A stretch of 64,000 nucleotides of DNA from Thiococcus pfennigii (GCF_016583835.1 NZ_NRRW01000007.1:1-64000), one strand, 5' to 3'; counted from the stretch's first letter, positions 21,052-31,927 are shown. Notes: generated from the sequence alone by a model not told the origin. Translations and numbers: made by a program.

Positions 21052-21067
21052 TCAATCAAAGCCCGGC

Positions 21068-21096
21068 AGTTTACCGGCGGTGCCGGCGATGGTCAA
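21068..21096 (-). promoter_or_regulatory. sigma-70 promoter of tRNA-Asn
   Basis: On the minus strand TTGACC (21096-21091), 17 bases, TAAACT (21073-21068). The -10 element ends 17 bases before the tRNA 5' end. Confidence 0.65.
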
Positions 21097-21277
21097 GGCC
21101 GTGAGATCGAATCGGCAACCCGGATGCGTTTCGCGTAGCCGCATCGGGTCACACGCCTCGCAGGCACGGTGGTCGTTGACGACGCACACAGGCCGGCCGC
21201 GCGCCGTAACCCGGCATCGGCGATCGCCGGCGGTGCCTGCGCCGGTGGGAGCCTGCGACCCGGGTGGGCGGTGGCCG

Positions 21278-21820
21278 TCAGCCTTGGCATGGATCCTCGC
21301 CCGAGGGTGTCTCGACGCGCGGTCGTCCGACGTTGGAGAGGACCACCTTGCGGTGGTCGTCGACGGTGGCGGCCGCGCGCTGGTCGCAGAACAGGAAGGT
21401 CTGGTTGCTGCCGCCGGCCGTGCCCAGCGGCTGATAGATGACGCGGTAGCGGTTGCTCCGAATCTGAATCGCGTTCGGGTCGAGCGCACCGCCGACGCGC
21501 AGGCGGGCCGCCGGGTCCTTTTCGTCGGTGGTGACGATGTACCCGAGGTGCCAGGCTTGGCCGCCCGTGCAGGTCGCCCCGTCGGCGCTCGGGCAGAGCT
21601 GCACGGGCACGCCGCGCTTGATCGCCTCGGAACGGGTGAATTGGAGGTGGGCGATGAGGGCGTTGACGGCGACGGCCATGCGGTTGCGGGCCACCAGGTC
21701 GGCGAAGGTCGGTGCGCCGATCGACAAGAGAATGCCGATCAGCGCGATCGCCATCAGGAGTTCGAGCAGGGTCAGCCCGTGGGGGCGAGTGTGGCGGTTG
21801 CCTCGTTGCAACTTGTCCAT
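21278..21820 (-). CDS. GspH/FimT-family pseudopilin
   Basis: 180 residues. A prepilin peptidase site occurs at Gly15 in RPHGLTLLELLMAIALIGIL: cleavage leaves Leu1 with Glu5 conserved, and the hydrophobic helix follows at once. The rest fits GspH/FimT minor pseudopilins (LIAHLQFTRSEAIKRG, then a disulfide-capable VQLCPS...ATCTGG, and a C-terminal RVIYQPLG region). It would prime or join type IV pili or a type II secretion pseudopilus in the inner membrane. No other minor pilin gene (fimU, pilV, pilW, pilX) is adjacent, so it is an orphan. It is preceded by 129 bp up to the aminotransferase gene. Confidence 0.85.
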   Translation of the reverse strand: MDKLQRGNRHTRPHGLTLLELLMAIALIGILLSIGAPTFADLVARNRMAVAVNALIAHLQFTRSEAIKRGVPVQLCPSADGATCTGGQAWHLGYIVTTDEKDPAARLRVGGALDPNAIQIRSNRYRVIYQPLGTAGGSNQTFLFCDQRAAATVDDHRKVVLSNVGRPRVETPSGEDPCQG

Positions 21821-21949
21821 GTCGGCCTCGCTGGATCCATCCAGTACCGATGGAAAGGATGGTCGGTGCAGCGGGATCCGTCAAGGCGGGCGGCCGGGGT
21901 GGCCGCCGCGGTTCAGGACAGCTATCGTGGCGCGCGGCGCGGGCGGACC

Positions 21950-23134
21950 TCAGCCGGCGATGGCGGCGATCCGCTCCAAGGCCCGCTCCAGGTTGTCGCG
22001 GCTGGTCGCGATCGAGATCCGGGCATAGCCGCCGAGGCCGAAGGCCGAGCCGGGCACCAGGGCGACGCCGGCCCTTTCGATGAGGTACTCGGCCAGCTCC
22101 AGGTCGTCGCCGACCCCGTCCAGCCGCTCGATCAGCCCCTCGACGCGCGGGAAGACGTAGAAGGTGCCATCGGTCGGCAGGCACTCGATGCCCGGGATCC
22201 GGTTCAGCCGCTCGACGACCATGTCATGCCGCTCCTTGAAGGCCGCCAGCATGGTCGCGATGCAGTCCTGCGGCCCCTCGAGGGCCGCCTGGGCGGCGAC
22301 CTGCGAGATCGAGGTCGGGTTCGACGTGCTCTGCGACTGGATCTTCTTCATCGCGCGGATGACCGTCTCGGGCCCGCCGGCGTAGCCGATCCGCCAACCG
22401 GTCATCGAGTAGGCCTTGGAGACGCCGTTGAGCACCAGCGTGCGAGGCGCCAGGTCCGGGCAGACGTTGACGATGTTGACGAAGGGCGCCGCGTCCCAGC
22501 GGATGTGCTCGTACATGTCGTCGGTCGCGATCAGGGATTGCGGATGGCGGCGAAGGACCTCGCCGAGGGCCTCGAGCTCGGCGCTCGTGTAGGCCATGCC
22601 GGTCGGGTTCGAGGGGCTGTTGATGACGACGAGGCGGGTCTTGTCCGTGATCGCCGCCGCGAGCTGCGCGGGCGTGATCTTGAAGCGCTGCTCGGCGCCC
22701 GCATCGACGATTACCGGCACCCCGCCGGCGAGCAGGGCCATGTCCGGGTAGGAGACCCAGTAGGGGGCCGGGATCACGACCTCGTCGCCCGGGTCCAGGA
22801 CCGCCTGGGCCAGGTTGTAGAAGCTCTGCTTGCCACCGCACGAGACGAGGATCTGATCAGGCGTGAAGTGCAGCTGGTTCTCGCGCTCGAACTTGGCGAT
22901 GACCGCCTGCTTGAGCTCGGGCGTGCCATCGACCGCCGTGTACTTGGTGAAGCCGCGCTCGATCGCCGCGATCGCCGCCTCCTTGATGTGGTCCGGGGTG
23001 TCGAAATCCGGCTCGCCGGCGCCGAGACCGATCACGTCCTTGCCCGCGGCCTTGAGCGCCTTGGCCCGCGCCGTGATGGCGAGGGTCGCGGAGGGCTTGA
23101 CGGCTTGGACGCGGGCGGACAATTTGATGCTCAT
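21950..23134 (-). CDS. pyridoxal-phosphate aspartate/aromatic-type aminotransferase (class I)
   Basis: 394 residues, the length of the subgroup Ib aspartate aminotransferases (AspC/AatA of thermophiles, rhizobia and many gammaproteobacteria). Motifs are GLGAGEPDFDTPDHI near the N-terminus, VINSPSNPTGMAY (cofactor and substrate binding), and NGVSKAYSMTGWRIGYAGG, where the Lys forms the Schiff base with PLP. It interconverts aspartate and oxaloacetate, and may use other amino acids or prephenate as in related enzymes. Start is the ATG at 23134 (MSIKLSARVQ). It is divergent from uvrB with 108 bp between. Confidence 0.92.
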   Translation of the reverse strand: MSIKLSARVQAVKPSATLAITARAKALKAAGKDVIGLGAGEPDFDTPDHIKEAAIAAIERGFTKYTAVDGTPELKQAVIAKFERENQLHFTPDQILVSCGGKQSFYNLAQAVLDPGDEVVIPAPYWVSYPDMALLAGGVPVIVDAGAEQRFKITPAQLAAAITDKTRLVVINSPSNPTGMAYTSAELEALGEVLRRHPQSLIATDDMYEHIRWDAAPFVNIVNVCPDLAPRTLVLNGVSKAYSMTGWRIGYAGGPETVIRAMKKIQSQSTSNPTSISQVAAQAALEGPQDCIATMLAAFKERHDMVVERLNRIPGIECLPTDGTFYVFPRVEGLIERLDGVGDDLELAEYLIERAGVALVPGSAFGLGGYARISIATSRDNLERALERIAAIAG

Positions 23135-23242
23135 CGTCGAATTCTCGAATGTTGTGTGGGGGCAGGGAGGGTGGCGGTTCGGCACCACCCGTGAAGACTC
23201 CCAATGATAGCTAAACCCCTCAGAGAGAAGAATCCCCGTCCG

Positions 23243-25249
<2,007 letters not shown>

Positions 25250-25648
25250 GTCTCGGCGATCGGGTCCACCCGAGCGGACCTTCGAAGAGGGCCATCCGGG
25301 CCATTGTTCAAGACGCCGAGGGAAGATGCGGTTTCCGCCTCGCTCCATTTCTTGGTCGTCTCGGCGGCCGAAGATGGCGCGGCATCCCGCCCCGCGCTGG
25401 CATCCTGAATCTTTCAAGGTGCCTTCAACAGTGATGGGGTTCTCACTTTCAATGCGTCTGGAACCGGACCAATATGTTTAAATTCGGTTCGTGGGAGGCG
25501 TGGGACTCACGACGATCGACCGGTATCCGGAGCCCCGGCATCGGTTCGGCCGCGGTCCTGGCCGACCCTCGGCGAGCACAGGTGGTTCCCCTGTTTCGCG
25601 CCGAGATCGATACAGGGTAGGAGCTATATTGAGCGAGGAATCTCAGCC
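25250..25648. other. intergenic region upstream of the PilZ-pilin pair
   Basis: 399 bp without a gene. The stretch around 25440-25490 (AATATGTTTAAATTCGGTTC) is noticeably A/T-rich and is the likeliest promoter location for the PilZ-pilin pair, but no clean -35/-10 pair can be named. A ribosome-binding site is not obvious before 25649. Confidence 0.4.
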
Positions 25649-26407
25649 ATGACCCGAGCAGCCAACGGCGGCAAGACGCCGAACAGGCGCAGGCACTCGC
25701 GGTTGCCGATGGAGATTCCGGTCCGTCTCGTCGCGGAAGACATGGGCGGATCCTTGCTGGTCGAGAATCGGGACATCTCCTGGGGCGGCGTCCAGTTCAT
25801 CGTGGCGCGGGGTGCCTTGACAAGGCCCAAGACGGTCACGCTGACCTTTCCCTGGGCCAAGGGCGATCAGTTCGTCGTGCGCGCCGACATCGTGCGCATC
25901 GAGCCGCTCGACGATGGTCGCGATCTGGTTGCGGCGCGCTTCGCGAGCCTATCGGCCGCCGATCAGCAGCGCCTGGAGAAGCTGCTGCGGATGCTCGACG
26001 GGGCGAACCGACTATCGGGCGGCGAGGGGGTTGAGTTGGTCCCGACCCTCGAAGTCCTCTTCAACGACCCGGCGGACATGTCCAGCAAGCTGAACGAGAT
26101 CGCTGCCGGACGCCTCTCGCTCACGGTCTTCAAGGCCTATCAGGTTCATCAGAGCATCCGACTCGTGCTTGCCGGGATCGCCCGGCTCCCGGCCGTGCGG
26201 CTGCGTGCCAGGGTGGCCGGCGTAAGGCCCTTGGCCCCGGAGACGGCGCCCGATTGGGATGTGTACGAGGTCGAGCTCTCCTTCGAGCACCCGGCCGAAG
26301 AACTCCAACGGATCGTTGCATCGTTCATCGAGCGCCTCTCCCGGATCGAGTCGTCCTCGACGACCGACTGGTCCTTCTCCGCGGACCATTCGGTCGATCT
26401 CGGGTGA
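25649..26407 (+). CDS. PilZ-domain protein with unassigned C-terminal region
   Basis: 252 residues. The N-terminal PilZ domain (about residues 10-115) holds both cyclic-di-GMP contact motifs: RxxxR as R14-R18 in RRHSR and D/NxSxxG as D42-S44-G47 in RDISWGG. The C-terminal 120 residues (about 125-252) have no recognised domain and are mixed alpha/beta in character. It probably senses c-di-GMP in the cytoplasm. The next gene, 31 bp downstream in the same direction, encodes a type IV pilin, so the pair likely forms an operon linking c-di-GMP to pilus function. Confidence 0.85.
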   Translation: MTRAANGGKTPNRRRHSRLPMEIPVRLVAEDMGGSLLVENRDISWGGVQFIVARGALTRPKTVTLTFPWAKGDQFVVRADIVRIEPLDDGRDLVAARFASLSAADQQRLEKLLRMLDGANRLSGGEGVELVPTLEVLFNDPADMSSKLNEIAAGRLSLTVFKAYQVHQSIRLVLAGIARLPAVRLRARVAGVRPLAPETAPDWDVYEVELSFEHPAEELQRIVASFIERLSRIESSSTTDWSFSADHSVDLG

Positions 26408-26438
26408 GATCTCACCGACAATAGCAGGAGTCCATACG

Positions 26439-27413
26439 ATGCACAGTCACGAGAGCGATCGATACCGGCGGCGGGCGCCCAACGGGTTCTCGCTGTTGGA
26501 GGTCATGATCGCGGTCGCCGTGGTCGGCATTCTGGCCGCCGTGGCGCTGCCGAGTTATCAGGAGTACATCGTCCGCGGCAAGGTCGCCGAGGGCCTGTCG
26601 CTGGCGTCCGGGGCCAAGGTCGCGGTAGCCACCGCCTATCAGGACAGCCGGGGGTTGCCCGTCGACAATGCCGCCGCCGACCTGCCGAGGCCCGAGACGA
26701 TCCGAGGCCAGTATGTCGGCTCGGTCGCGGTCGTGGACGGCGATATCCATGTGACCTTCAACGACGCCGTGTCGCAGCTCGCCGGCCGCAGCCTGATCCT
26801 CGCGGCCTCGGCCGACGGTGGCGCCATCGACTGGTGCTGCTACAGCCCTAACATCGCGCCGCGTTTCCTGCCGGCGAATTGTCGGGATAGTGCGGCTTGT
26901 GGTGTTGATGCGGCGGCCTCCGGCGATGGTGCGAGCTCGGGCAGTGGCGAATCTGACACAGGTGTCGGGACGGGCAGCGATTCCGGGACGGGCAGCGATT
27001 CCGGGACGGGCAGCGATTCCGGCACGGGCAGTGATTCCGGCACGGGCAATGATTCCGGCACGGGCAATGATTCCGGGACGGGCAGCGATTCCGGGACGGG
27101 CAGTGATTCCGGCACGGGCAGCGATTCCGGCACGGGCAGCGATTCCGGCACGGGCAGCGATTCCGGTACGGGTAGTGATTCCGGTACGGGCAGTGATTCC
27201 GGTACGGGCAGTGATTCCGGTACGGGTAGTGATTCCGGTACGGGTAGTGATTCCGACGCGGGTGCGGGCTCCGGCATTGGTGGATGCCCCGTCGGCTATA
27301 CGCCAGCGGGCAGGAGCGGGAACTGCAAGCCGATCGATGAGGAGAACGCTGGAGAATGCCCGGATGGCTGGAAGCCAGTCGGTAAATCCGGCAATTGCAA
27401 GAGAAAGGGCTAG
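26439..27413 (+). CDS. type IV pilin with long Gly-Thr-Gly-Ser-Asp-Ser repeat stalk
   Basis: 324 residues, about twice a normal PilE/PilA. The prepilin site is Gly16 in [18 protein letters not shown] (mature Phe1, Glu5). A normal pilin body extends to about residue 165, with a Cys pair WCCY and a C-terminal CRDSAAC. Then comes a Ser/Gly-rich lead-in and 16 copies of the hexapeptide GTGSDS (two copies have Asn for Ser). The tail holds two related mini-motifs, [15 protein letters not shown] and [15 protein letters not shown], each with paired cysteines. The repeat looks like a flexible acidic linker presenting the tail away from the pilus surface; the function is inferred. AGCAGGAG precedes the ATG at 26439. 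Confidence 0.88.
   Translation: MHSHESDRYRRRAPNGFSLLEVMIAVAVVGILAAVALPSYQEYIVRGKVAEGLSLASGAKVAVATAYQDSRGLPVDNAAADLPRPETIRGQYVGSVAVVDGDIHVTFNDAVSQLAGRSLILAASADGGAIDWCCYSPNIAPRFLPANCRDSAACGVDAAASGDGASSGSGESDTGVGTGSDSGTGSDSGTGSDSGTGSDSGTGNDSGTGNDSGTGSDSGTGSDSGTGSDSGTGSDSGTGSDSGTGSDSGTGSDSGTGSDSGTGSDSGTGSDSDAGAGSGIGGCPVGYTPAGRSGNCKPIDEENAGECPDGWKPVGKSGNCKRKG
26967..27254 (+). repeat. 18-bp in-frame tandem repeat, 16 copies, inside the pilin gene
   Basis: Sixteen units of 18 bases (pattern GGGACGGGCAGCGATTCC with synonymous variants GGC/GGT and AGC/AGT/AAT), all in frame, encoding GTGSDS or GTGNDS. Copies cluster by variant (GGGACG early, GGCACG in the middle, GGTACG late), as expected from local expansion. 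The unit length is a multiple of three, so copy-number change alters stalk length without frameshift. Confidence 0.95.
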
Positions 27414-27639
27414 CAGGTTCGGCGTTTATGTCACCCGGGCTCGGAGCTAGGGTGGATCCGGACAGGACGTCTTGGTTGGACCATCGGTGACGGTAGCCTG
27501 GCTGCGTCTGGTGGTCGGTGTTCGAGTGCCGTTCTTCGCGGAAATCGGGCGCGGGGGTGGCGGTGGGGCCCGGTCGGTGCGCAATGCATACCCTCTGGGT
27601 TCCACCCGCCACCCTTGGCGCGGGTGATCCCCGGACGAA

Positions 27640-30600
27640 TCAATCGATGATCTGCGCGACCACGGCCTCGACCTGGGCGAGCCGTTCGTGCGGTTCGGCC
27701 ATGTCGCGGTAGAAGCGCAGCTTGTCGCCGCCGTCGAGCTTGAAGCTGTGCGGGTGGCGCTGGAGGAGGGCGACGAGGCGCGCGGGGTCGATGCGGGCCT
27801 CGGGGGCGAACAGGATGCGTCCGCTGCTCGGGCCGGCCTCGATCTTGCGGATGCCGAAGGGCTGGACGCGCAACTTCAGCGCCGTGATCCCGAACAGGTT
27901 CTTGGCCGGCTCGGGCAGCAGGCCGAAGCGGTCGATCATCTCGACCTGGAGCTCCTCGAGCTCGGCGCGGCTCGCGGCGCTCGCGATCCGCTTGTAGAGG
28001 ACGAGGCGGGCGTGCACGTCGGGCAGGTAGTCGGCGGGCAGCAGCGCCGGTAGCTGGAGGTCGATCTCGGCGCCGTGGTCGAGCGGCCGGTCGAGCTCCG
28101 GCGTGCGCCCGGCCTTGAGCGCCTGCACGGCACGCTCGAGCAGATCCATGTAGAGCGAGAAGCCCACCTCGTGGATCTGACCGCTCTGCTCGTCGCCGAG
28201 CAACTCGCCGGCGCCGCGGATCTCCAGGTCGTGGGTCGCCAGCGTGAAGCCGGCGCCGAGGTCTTCGAGCGATTCGATCGCCTCGAGGCGCTTCTTCGCA
28301 TCGTCCGTCATCGCCTGGGGCGGTGGCGTGATCAGGTAGGCGTAGGCGCGGTGGTGCGAGCGCCCGACCCGCCCGCGCAGCTGGTGTAGCTGGGCGAGGC
28401 CGAGCCTGTCGGCGCGGTTGATGACGATGGTGTTGGCGCTCGGCACGTCGATGCCGCTCTCGATGATGGTCGTGCAGACCAGCAGGTTGAAGCGCTGGTG
28501 ATAGAAGTCGCGCATGACCCGCTCGAGCTCGCGCTCGCGCATCTGCCCGTGGGCGATCTCGATGCGCGCCTCGGGGACCAGTTCGGCGAGCTTGCGCGCC
28601 TGGGTCTCGATCGACTCGACCTCGTTGTGCAGGAAGTAGACCTGGCCGCCGCGCTTGAGCTCGCGCAGGCAGGCCTCGCGGACCAGGACCGCGTTCCAGG
28701 GCGCGACGAAGGTCTTGATCGGGTGACGCTCGACCGGCGGGGTGGCGATGATCGAGAGGTCGCGCAGCCCCGACATCGCCATGTTCAGCGTGCGTGGGAT
28801 CGGCGTGGCGGTCAGCGTCAGGACGTCGACCTCGGCGCGCAGGGCCTTGAGCGCCTCCTTGTGGCGCACGCCGAAGCGGTGCTCCTCGTCGATGATCGCG
28901 AGCCCCAGGTCCTTGAACTGGACCGAGCCTTGCAGCAGCTTGTGGGTGCCGATGCAGATGTCGAGCGTGCCGTCGGCGAGGCCGTCGAGGATGCGTTTCT
29001 GCTCCTTCGCGGTGCGAAAGCGCGACAGGCTCTCGATGCGGATCGGCCAGTCGGCGAAGCGGTCGGAGAAGTTCTCGAAGTGCTGCTGGGCGAGCAGCGT
29101 CGTCGGCACCAGCACGGCGACCTGGCGGCCACCCTGGACGGCGACGAAGGCCGCGCGCATCGCCACCTCGGTCTTGCCGAAGCCGACGTCGCCGCAGACG
29201 ACGCGGTCCATCGGTTTGCTGTCCGCCATGTCGGCGAGCACGGCCTCGATCGCCCGGGACTGATCCGGGGTCTCCTCGAACGGGAAGGCGGCAGCGAAGG
29301 CCGTGTACTCGGCCTCGCTGGTGGGGAAGGCGACGCCGACACGCGCGGCGCGGCGGGCGTAGATGTCGAGCAGCTCGGCGGCCACGTCGTGGGCCTTCTG
29401 GGCGGCGCGGCGGCGGATCTTCTCCCACTGGTCGCCGCCGAGGCGGTGCAGCGGCGCCTGCTCGGGCGAGGCGCCCGTGTAGCGCGAGATCAGGTGCAGC
29501 GACGAGACGGGTACGTAGAGCTTGTCGCCGCGGGCGTATTCGAGGGTCAGGAACTCGGTCGTCAGGCCGCCGACGGTCAGGGTCTGGAGCCCCAGGTAGC
29601 GGCCGACGCCGTGGTCCTCGTGGACGACCGGGGCGCCCTCGGTGAGCTCGGTGAGGTTGCGCACGACGGTCTCGTCGTCGCGCTCGCGGCTGCGCCGGCG
29701 GCGCTCCTGGCGTACCCGCTCGCCGTAGAGCTGGGTCTCGGTGACGACGGCGAGGTCCCGGTCGGTGAGCCAGAGACCCTGTTCGAGGGGCGCGACCGTG
29801 AGGCCGAGCGGCACCTCGCCGGCGACGAAGTCGGCCCAGCCGGCGACCGCCTGCGGCTTCAGGCCGAAACCGCGCAGCTGGTCGGCGAGCATCTCGCGCC
29901 GCCCCGTGCCCTCGGCGACCAACAGGACCCGGCGCCCGGCGGTGGCGACGAATGCCTGGAGGGCCTGGGCCGGATGGGCCGCGCGCGGCTGGATCGCGAG
30001 CGGCGGCAGCGTCCGGGTCGCGAAGGGATGGACGGCGCTATAGCCCTTGTCGCGCTCGGCGATCGCGAGCGCCCGGTAGCGTACGCCGTTCAGGCGGTTG
30101 AGCCGTGCGGCCAGTTCGTCGGCGCCGAGATAGAGCCGCGCCGGCGGCAGCGGTGGGCGCTCGATGTCGCCGCGGCGCTGCGCGTAGCGCTCGGCGACCT
30201 CGGCGAGAAAGCCCGCGGCGGCCTCGCGGCAGCCGTCGGCCTCGATCGTCAGGACCCCCTCGGGCAGGTAATCGAGCAGGCTCGCGGTCTCGTCGAAGAA
30301 GAGCGGCAGGTAGTATTCGATGCCGCCCGGCACCCGCGACTGCGAGACCTCGCGGTAGATCAGGCTACGCGTCGGGTCGCCCTCGACCGCGGCCCGGTAA
30401 CGTTGGCGGAAGGCGCTGATCGCCTCGTCGGTCAGCGGCAACTCGCGGGCCGGCAGCAGGCGGATCTCGCGAACCTTCTCCAGCGTGCGCTGGCTGTCGG
30501 GGTCGAAGGTGCGCAGGCTCTCGACCTCGTCATCGAAGAGATCGATGCGGTAGGGCGTGTCGCTCCCCATCGGGAAGACATCGAACAGCGAGCCGCGCAC

Positions 30601-31161
30601 CGCGAACTCGCCATGCGCGATGACCTGCGAGACGCACTGGTAGCCGGCCTGCTCGAGGCGTCGGCGGGTCGCCTCCAAGTCGAGCCGGTCACCGACGGCG
30701 AGCATCAGCGAATGGGCGTCGAGGTAGGTCTGCGGGGCGAGCCGTTGGAGCAGGGTGGCGATCGGCACCACGAGGACGCCGCGGCGCAGGCCCGGCAGGC
30801 GGTGCAGGGTCGCGAGCCGCTCGGAGACGAGTTCCGGCAGCGGCGAGAAGACATCGTAGGGCAGGGTCTCCCAGTCGGGAAAGGCGAGGACCGGGATCGC
30901 TGCCTCGGTAGGCGCCTCGCCGCGGGTGGCGGCACCGAGGAAGAAGGCGAGCTCGCCGCGCAGGCGCGCGGCGGCCTGGACGTCCTCGACCACGACCAAC
31001 AACAGCCGATCGGCGCGCGCGGCCGCCGAGGCGATGGCCAGGGCCGGGCTGGCGCCATGGAGCCCTTCCCATTGGAGGCGGGCGCCGGGGCGCTCCGGCA
31101 GCGGTGGGGCGAGGGCAGTGTGCAACGTCGGGTCGTCGACGTCCGGGCGGGGGGAAGACAT
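27640..31161 (-). CDS. mfd: transcription-repair coupling factor
   Basis: 1173 residues, in the range of Mfd (1148 in E. coli). An N-terminal UvrB-like module is followed by an RNA-polymerase-interacting domain (about residues 480-550, GVGRYLGLQTL then EYARGDKLYVPVSSL). The RecG-like translocase has Walker A GDVGFGKTEVAMRAA, DEEH box IIDEEHRFGV and TATPIPRTLNMA, followed by the C-terminal TRCF domain. It removes RNA polymerase stalled at lesions and recruits UvrA. The ATG at 31161 (MSSPRPDVDD) is preferred to one 19 codons upstream. It is transcribed toward the pilin gene; the intervening 226 bp holds no feature I can name. Confidence 0.96.
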   Translation of the reverse strand: MSSPRPDVDDPTLHTALAPPLPERPGARLQWEGLHGASPALAIASAAARADRLLLVVVEDVQAAARLRGELAFFLGAATRGEAPTEAAIPVLAFPDWETLPYDVFSPLPELVSERLATLHRLPGLRRGVLVVPIATLLQRLAPQTYLDAHSLMLAVGDRLDLEATRRRLEQAGYQCVSQVIAHGEFAVRGSLFDVFPMGSDTPYRIDLFDDEVESLRTFDPDSQRTLEKVREIRLLPARELPLTDEAISAFRQRYRAAVEGDPTRSLIYREVSQSRVPGGIEYYLPLFFDETASLLDYLPEGVLTIEADGCREAAAGFLAEVAERYAQRRGDIERPPLPPARLYLGADELAARLNRLNGVRYRALAIAERDKGYSAVHPFATRTLPPLAIQPRAAHPAQALQAFVATAGRRVLLVAEGTGRREMLADQLRGFGLKPQAVAGWADFVAGEVPLGLTVAPLEQGLWLTDRDLAVVTETQLYGERVRQERRRRSRERDDETVVRNLTELTEGAPVVHEDHGVGRYLGLQTLTVGGLTTEFLTLEYARGDKLYVPVSSLHLISRYTGASPEQAPLHRLGGDQWEKIRRRAAQKAHDVAAELLDIYARRAARVGVAFPTSEAEYTAFAAAFPFEETPDQSRAIEAVLADMADSKPMDRVVCGDVGFGKTEVAMRAAFVAVQGGRQVAVLVPTTLLAQQHFENFSDRFADWPIRIESLSRFRTAKEQKRILDGLADGTLDICIGTHKLLQGSVQFKDLGLAIIDEEHRFGVRHKEALKALRAEVDVLTLTATPIPRTLNMAMSGLRDLSIIATPPVERHPIKTFVAPWNAVLVREACLRELKRGGQVYFLHNEVESIETQARKLAELVPEARIEIAHGQMRERELERVMRDFYHQRFNLLVCTTIIESGIDVPSANTIVINRADRLGLAQLHQLRGRVGRSHHRAYAYLITPPPQAMTDDAKKRLEAIESLEDLGAGFTLATHDLEIRGAGELLGDEQSGQIHEVGFSLYMDLLERAVQALKAGRTPELDRPLDHGAEIDLQLPALLPADYLPDVHARLVLYKRIASAASRAELEELQVEMIDRFGLLPEPAKNLFGITALKLRVQPFGIRKIEAGPSSGRILFAPEARIDPARLVALLQRHPHSFKLDGGDKLRFYRDMAEPHERLAQVEAVVAQIID

Positions 31162-31323
31162 GCTATCGGGATGTGTTGGGCTGATCGAGGTCGGCAGCGG
31201 GGGGCCGAGACGGGGCATCGCCCGGCGTTGCCGCGGATTCTCGCACAGCCGTCGGCCGGGTGCAGCCGATTAGGTCCAATGCGCGGGCGTGCCGGGCGGT
31301 CGAGCCGCTGGTCGCCGAGGACG

Positions 31324-31388
31324 CTGTCGGGTTACGGCGCGCGCAATCCTTTGTTTTATCACGACCGCCGTGCCAGCGCGCCCAACCC
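31324..31388 (+). repeat. partial copy of the GTAGGTCGGGTTA composite repeat
   Basis: Right half only: CTGTCGGGTTACGGCGCGCG, then CAATCCTTTGTTTTATCA, ending GCGCGCCCAACCC. The same half occurs in full elements at 31415-31552 and 44542-44680. It lies directly before the full copy at 31415. Confidence 0.8.
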
Positions 31389-31414
31389 TGCCTCCTCGCA
31401 CGGCGCCGCGGCCC

Positions 31415-31552
31415 GTAGGTCGGGTTAGCCCCCCGCGGGGGCGTAACCCGACGGCCGACACCGTGGCGCCGCCGAGGCCCCTGTCGGGTTACGGCGCGCG
31501 CAATCCTTTGTTTTACCAGGACCGCCGTGCCAGCGCGCCTAACCCGACCTAC
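31415..31552. repeat. GTAGGTCGGGTTA composite repeat, full copy 1
   Basis: 138 bp bounded by perfect 13-base inverted ends GTAGGTCGGGTTA and TAACCCGACCTAC. Inside lie a second inverted pair, GTAACCCGACGG and CTGTCGGGTTAC, so the element folds into two hairpins facing each other. It is almost identical to 44542-44680 and shares the same plan with 59853-59990. No coding capacity. Position: between mfd and tRNA-Cys. Confidence 0.88.
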
Positions 31553-31618
31553 GGGCCTTCGATTGCGTGCCCCGTCGATCGGAACGGCTCTGCGGTGCCG
31601 GTGACGCACGCCGGGCTA

Positions 31619-31646
31619 GTGACAAACGGGCGCGTGTCGCTATAAT
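31619..31646 (+). promoter_or_regulatory. sigma-70 promoter of tRNA-Cys
   Basis: GTGACA (31619-31624), 16 bases, perfect TATAAT (31641-31646), ending 10 bases before the tRNA 5' end. Confidence 0.8.
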
Positions 31647-31656
31647 GACCGGCCTT

Positions 31657-31730
31657 GGCTGAGTGGCAGAGTGGTTATGCAGCGGCCTGCAAAGCCGTGT
31701 ACCTCGGTTCGATTCCGGGCTCAGCCTCCA
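31657..31730 (+). tRNA. tRNA-Cys (anticodon GCA)
   Basis: 74 bases with encoded CCA. Acceptor stem GGCTGAG/CTCAGCC with discriminator T, anticodon loop CTGCAAA, T-arm GGTTCGATTCC. A promoter lies immediately before it and an intrinsic terminator immediately after. Confidence 0.97.
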
Positions 31731-31746
31731 ATATCGAACGACGAGA

Positions 31747-31772
31747 AAGGGCTGGTCATCCAGCCCTTTTTT
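31747..31772 (+). terminator. intrinsic terminator of tRNA-Cys
   Basis: Perfect 9-bp stem AAGGGCTGG / CCAGCCCTT with loop TCAT, running into TTTTTT. It starts 17 bases after the tRNA. Confidence 0.93.
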
Positions 31773-31897
31773 CGTTGCCTCCCGTCCCGGCCTGGACCAT
31801 GTCGCGAGCGGCGTTCATGCCCTGGGCTCCACCTGTCGCCACGGCAGCCGTCTTCCGCCTAGGCATTCGGATCCCGACGCCGTCTACGCGGCGTGGC

Positions 31898-31927
31898 GTA
31901 GGGCGGGAAAGCACAGCGCATCCCGCC
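31898..31927 (+). repeat. GGCGGG...CCCGCC palindromic repeat
   Basis: GTAGGGCGGGAAAGCACAGC then GCATCCCGCC; one base differs from the copy at 17218. It lies between the tRNA-Cys terminator and the end of the large membrane-protein gene. The following 60 bases contain several short CATCGA-type direct repeats of no evident meaning. Confidence 0.75.

Noticed and set aside
26967-27254. Possible non-coding minisatellite or CRISPR-like array.
   Set aside because: The period is 18 bases, always in frame, with synonymous third-position variation inside an intact pilin gene.
28498-31428. A 976-codon plus-strand frame, and a 665-codon minus-strand frame at 27431-29428.
   Set aside because: Both overlap mfd in other frames. 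Mfd motifs are continuous in the chosen frame; the alternatives are Arg/Gly/Ala-rich shadows.
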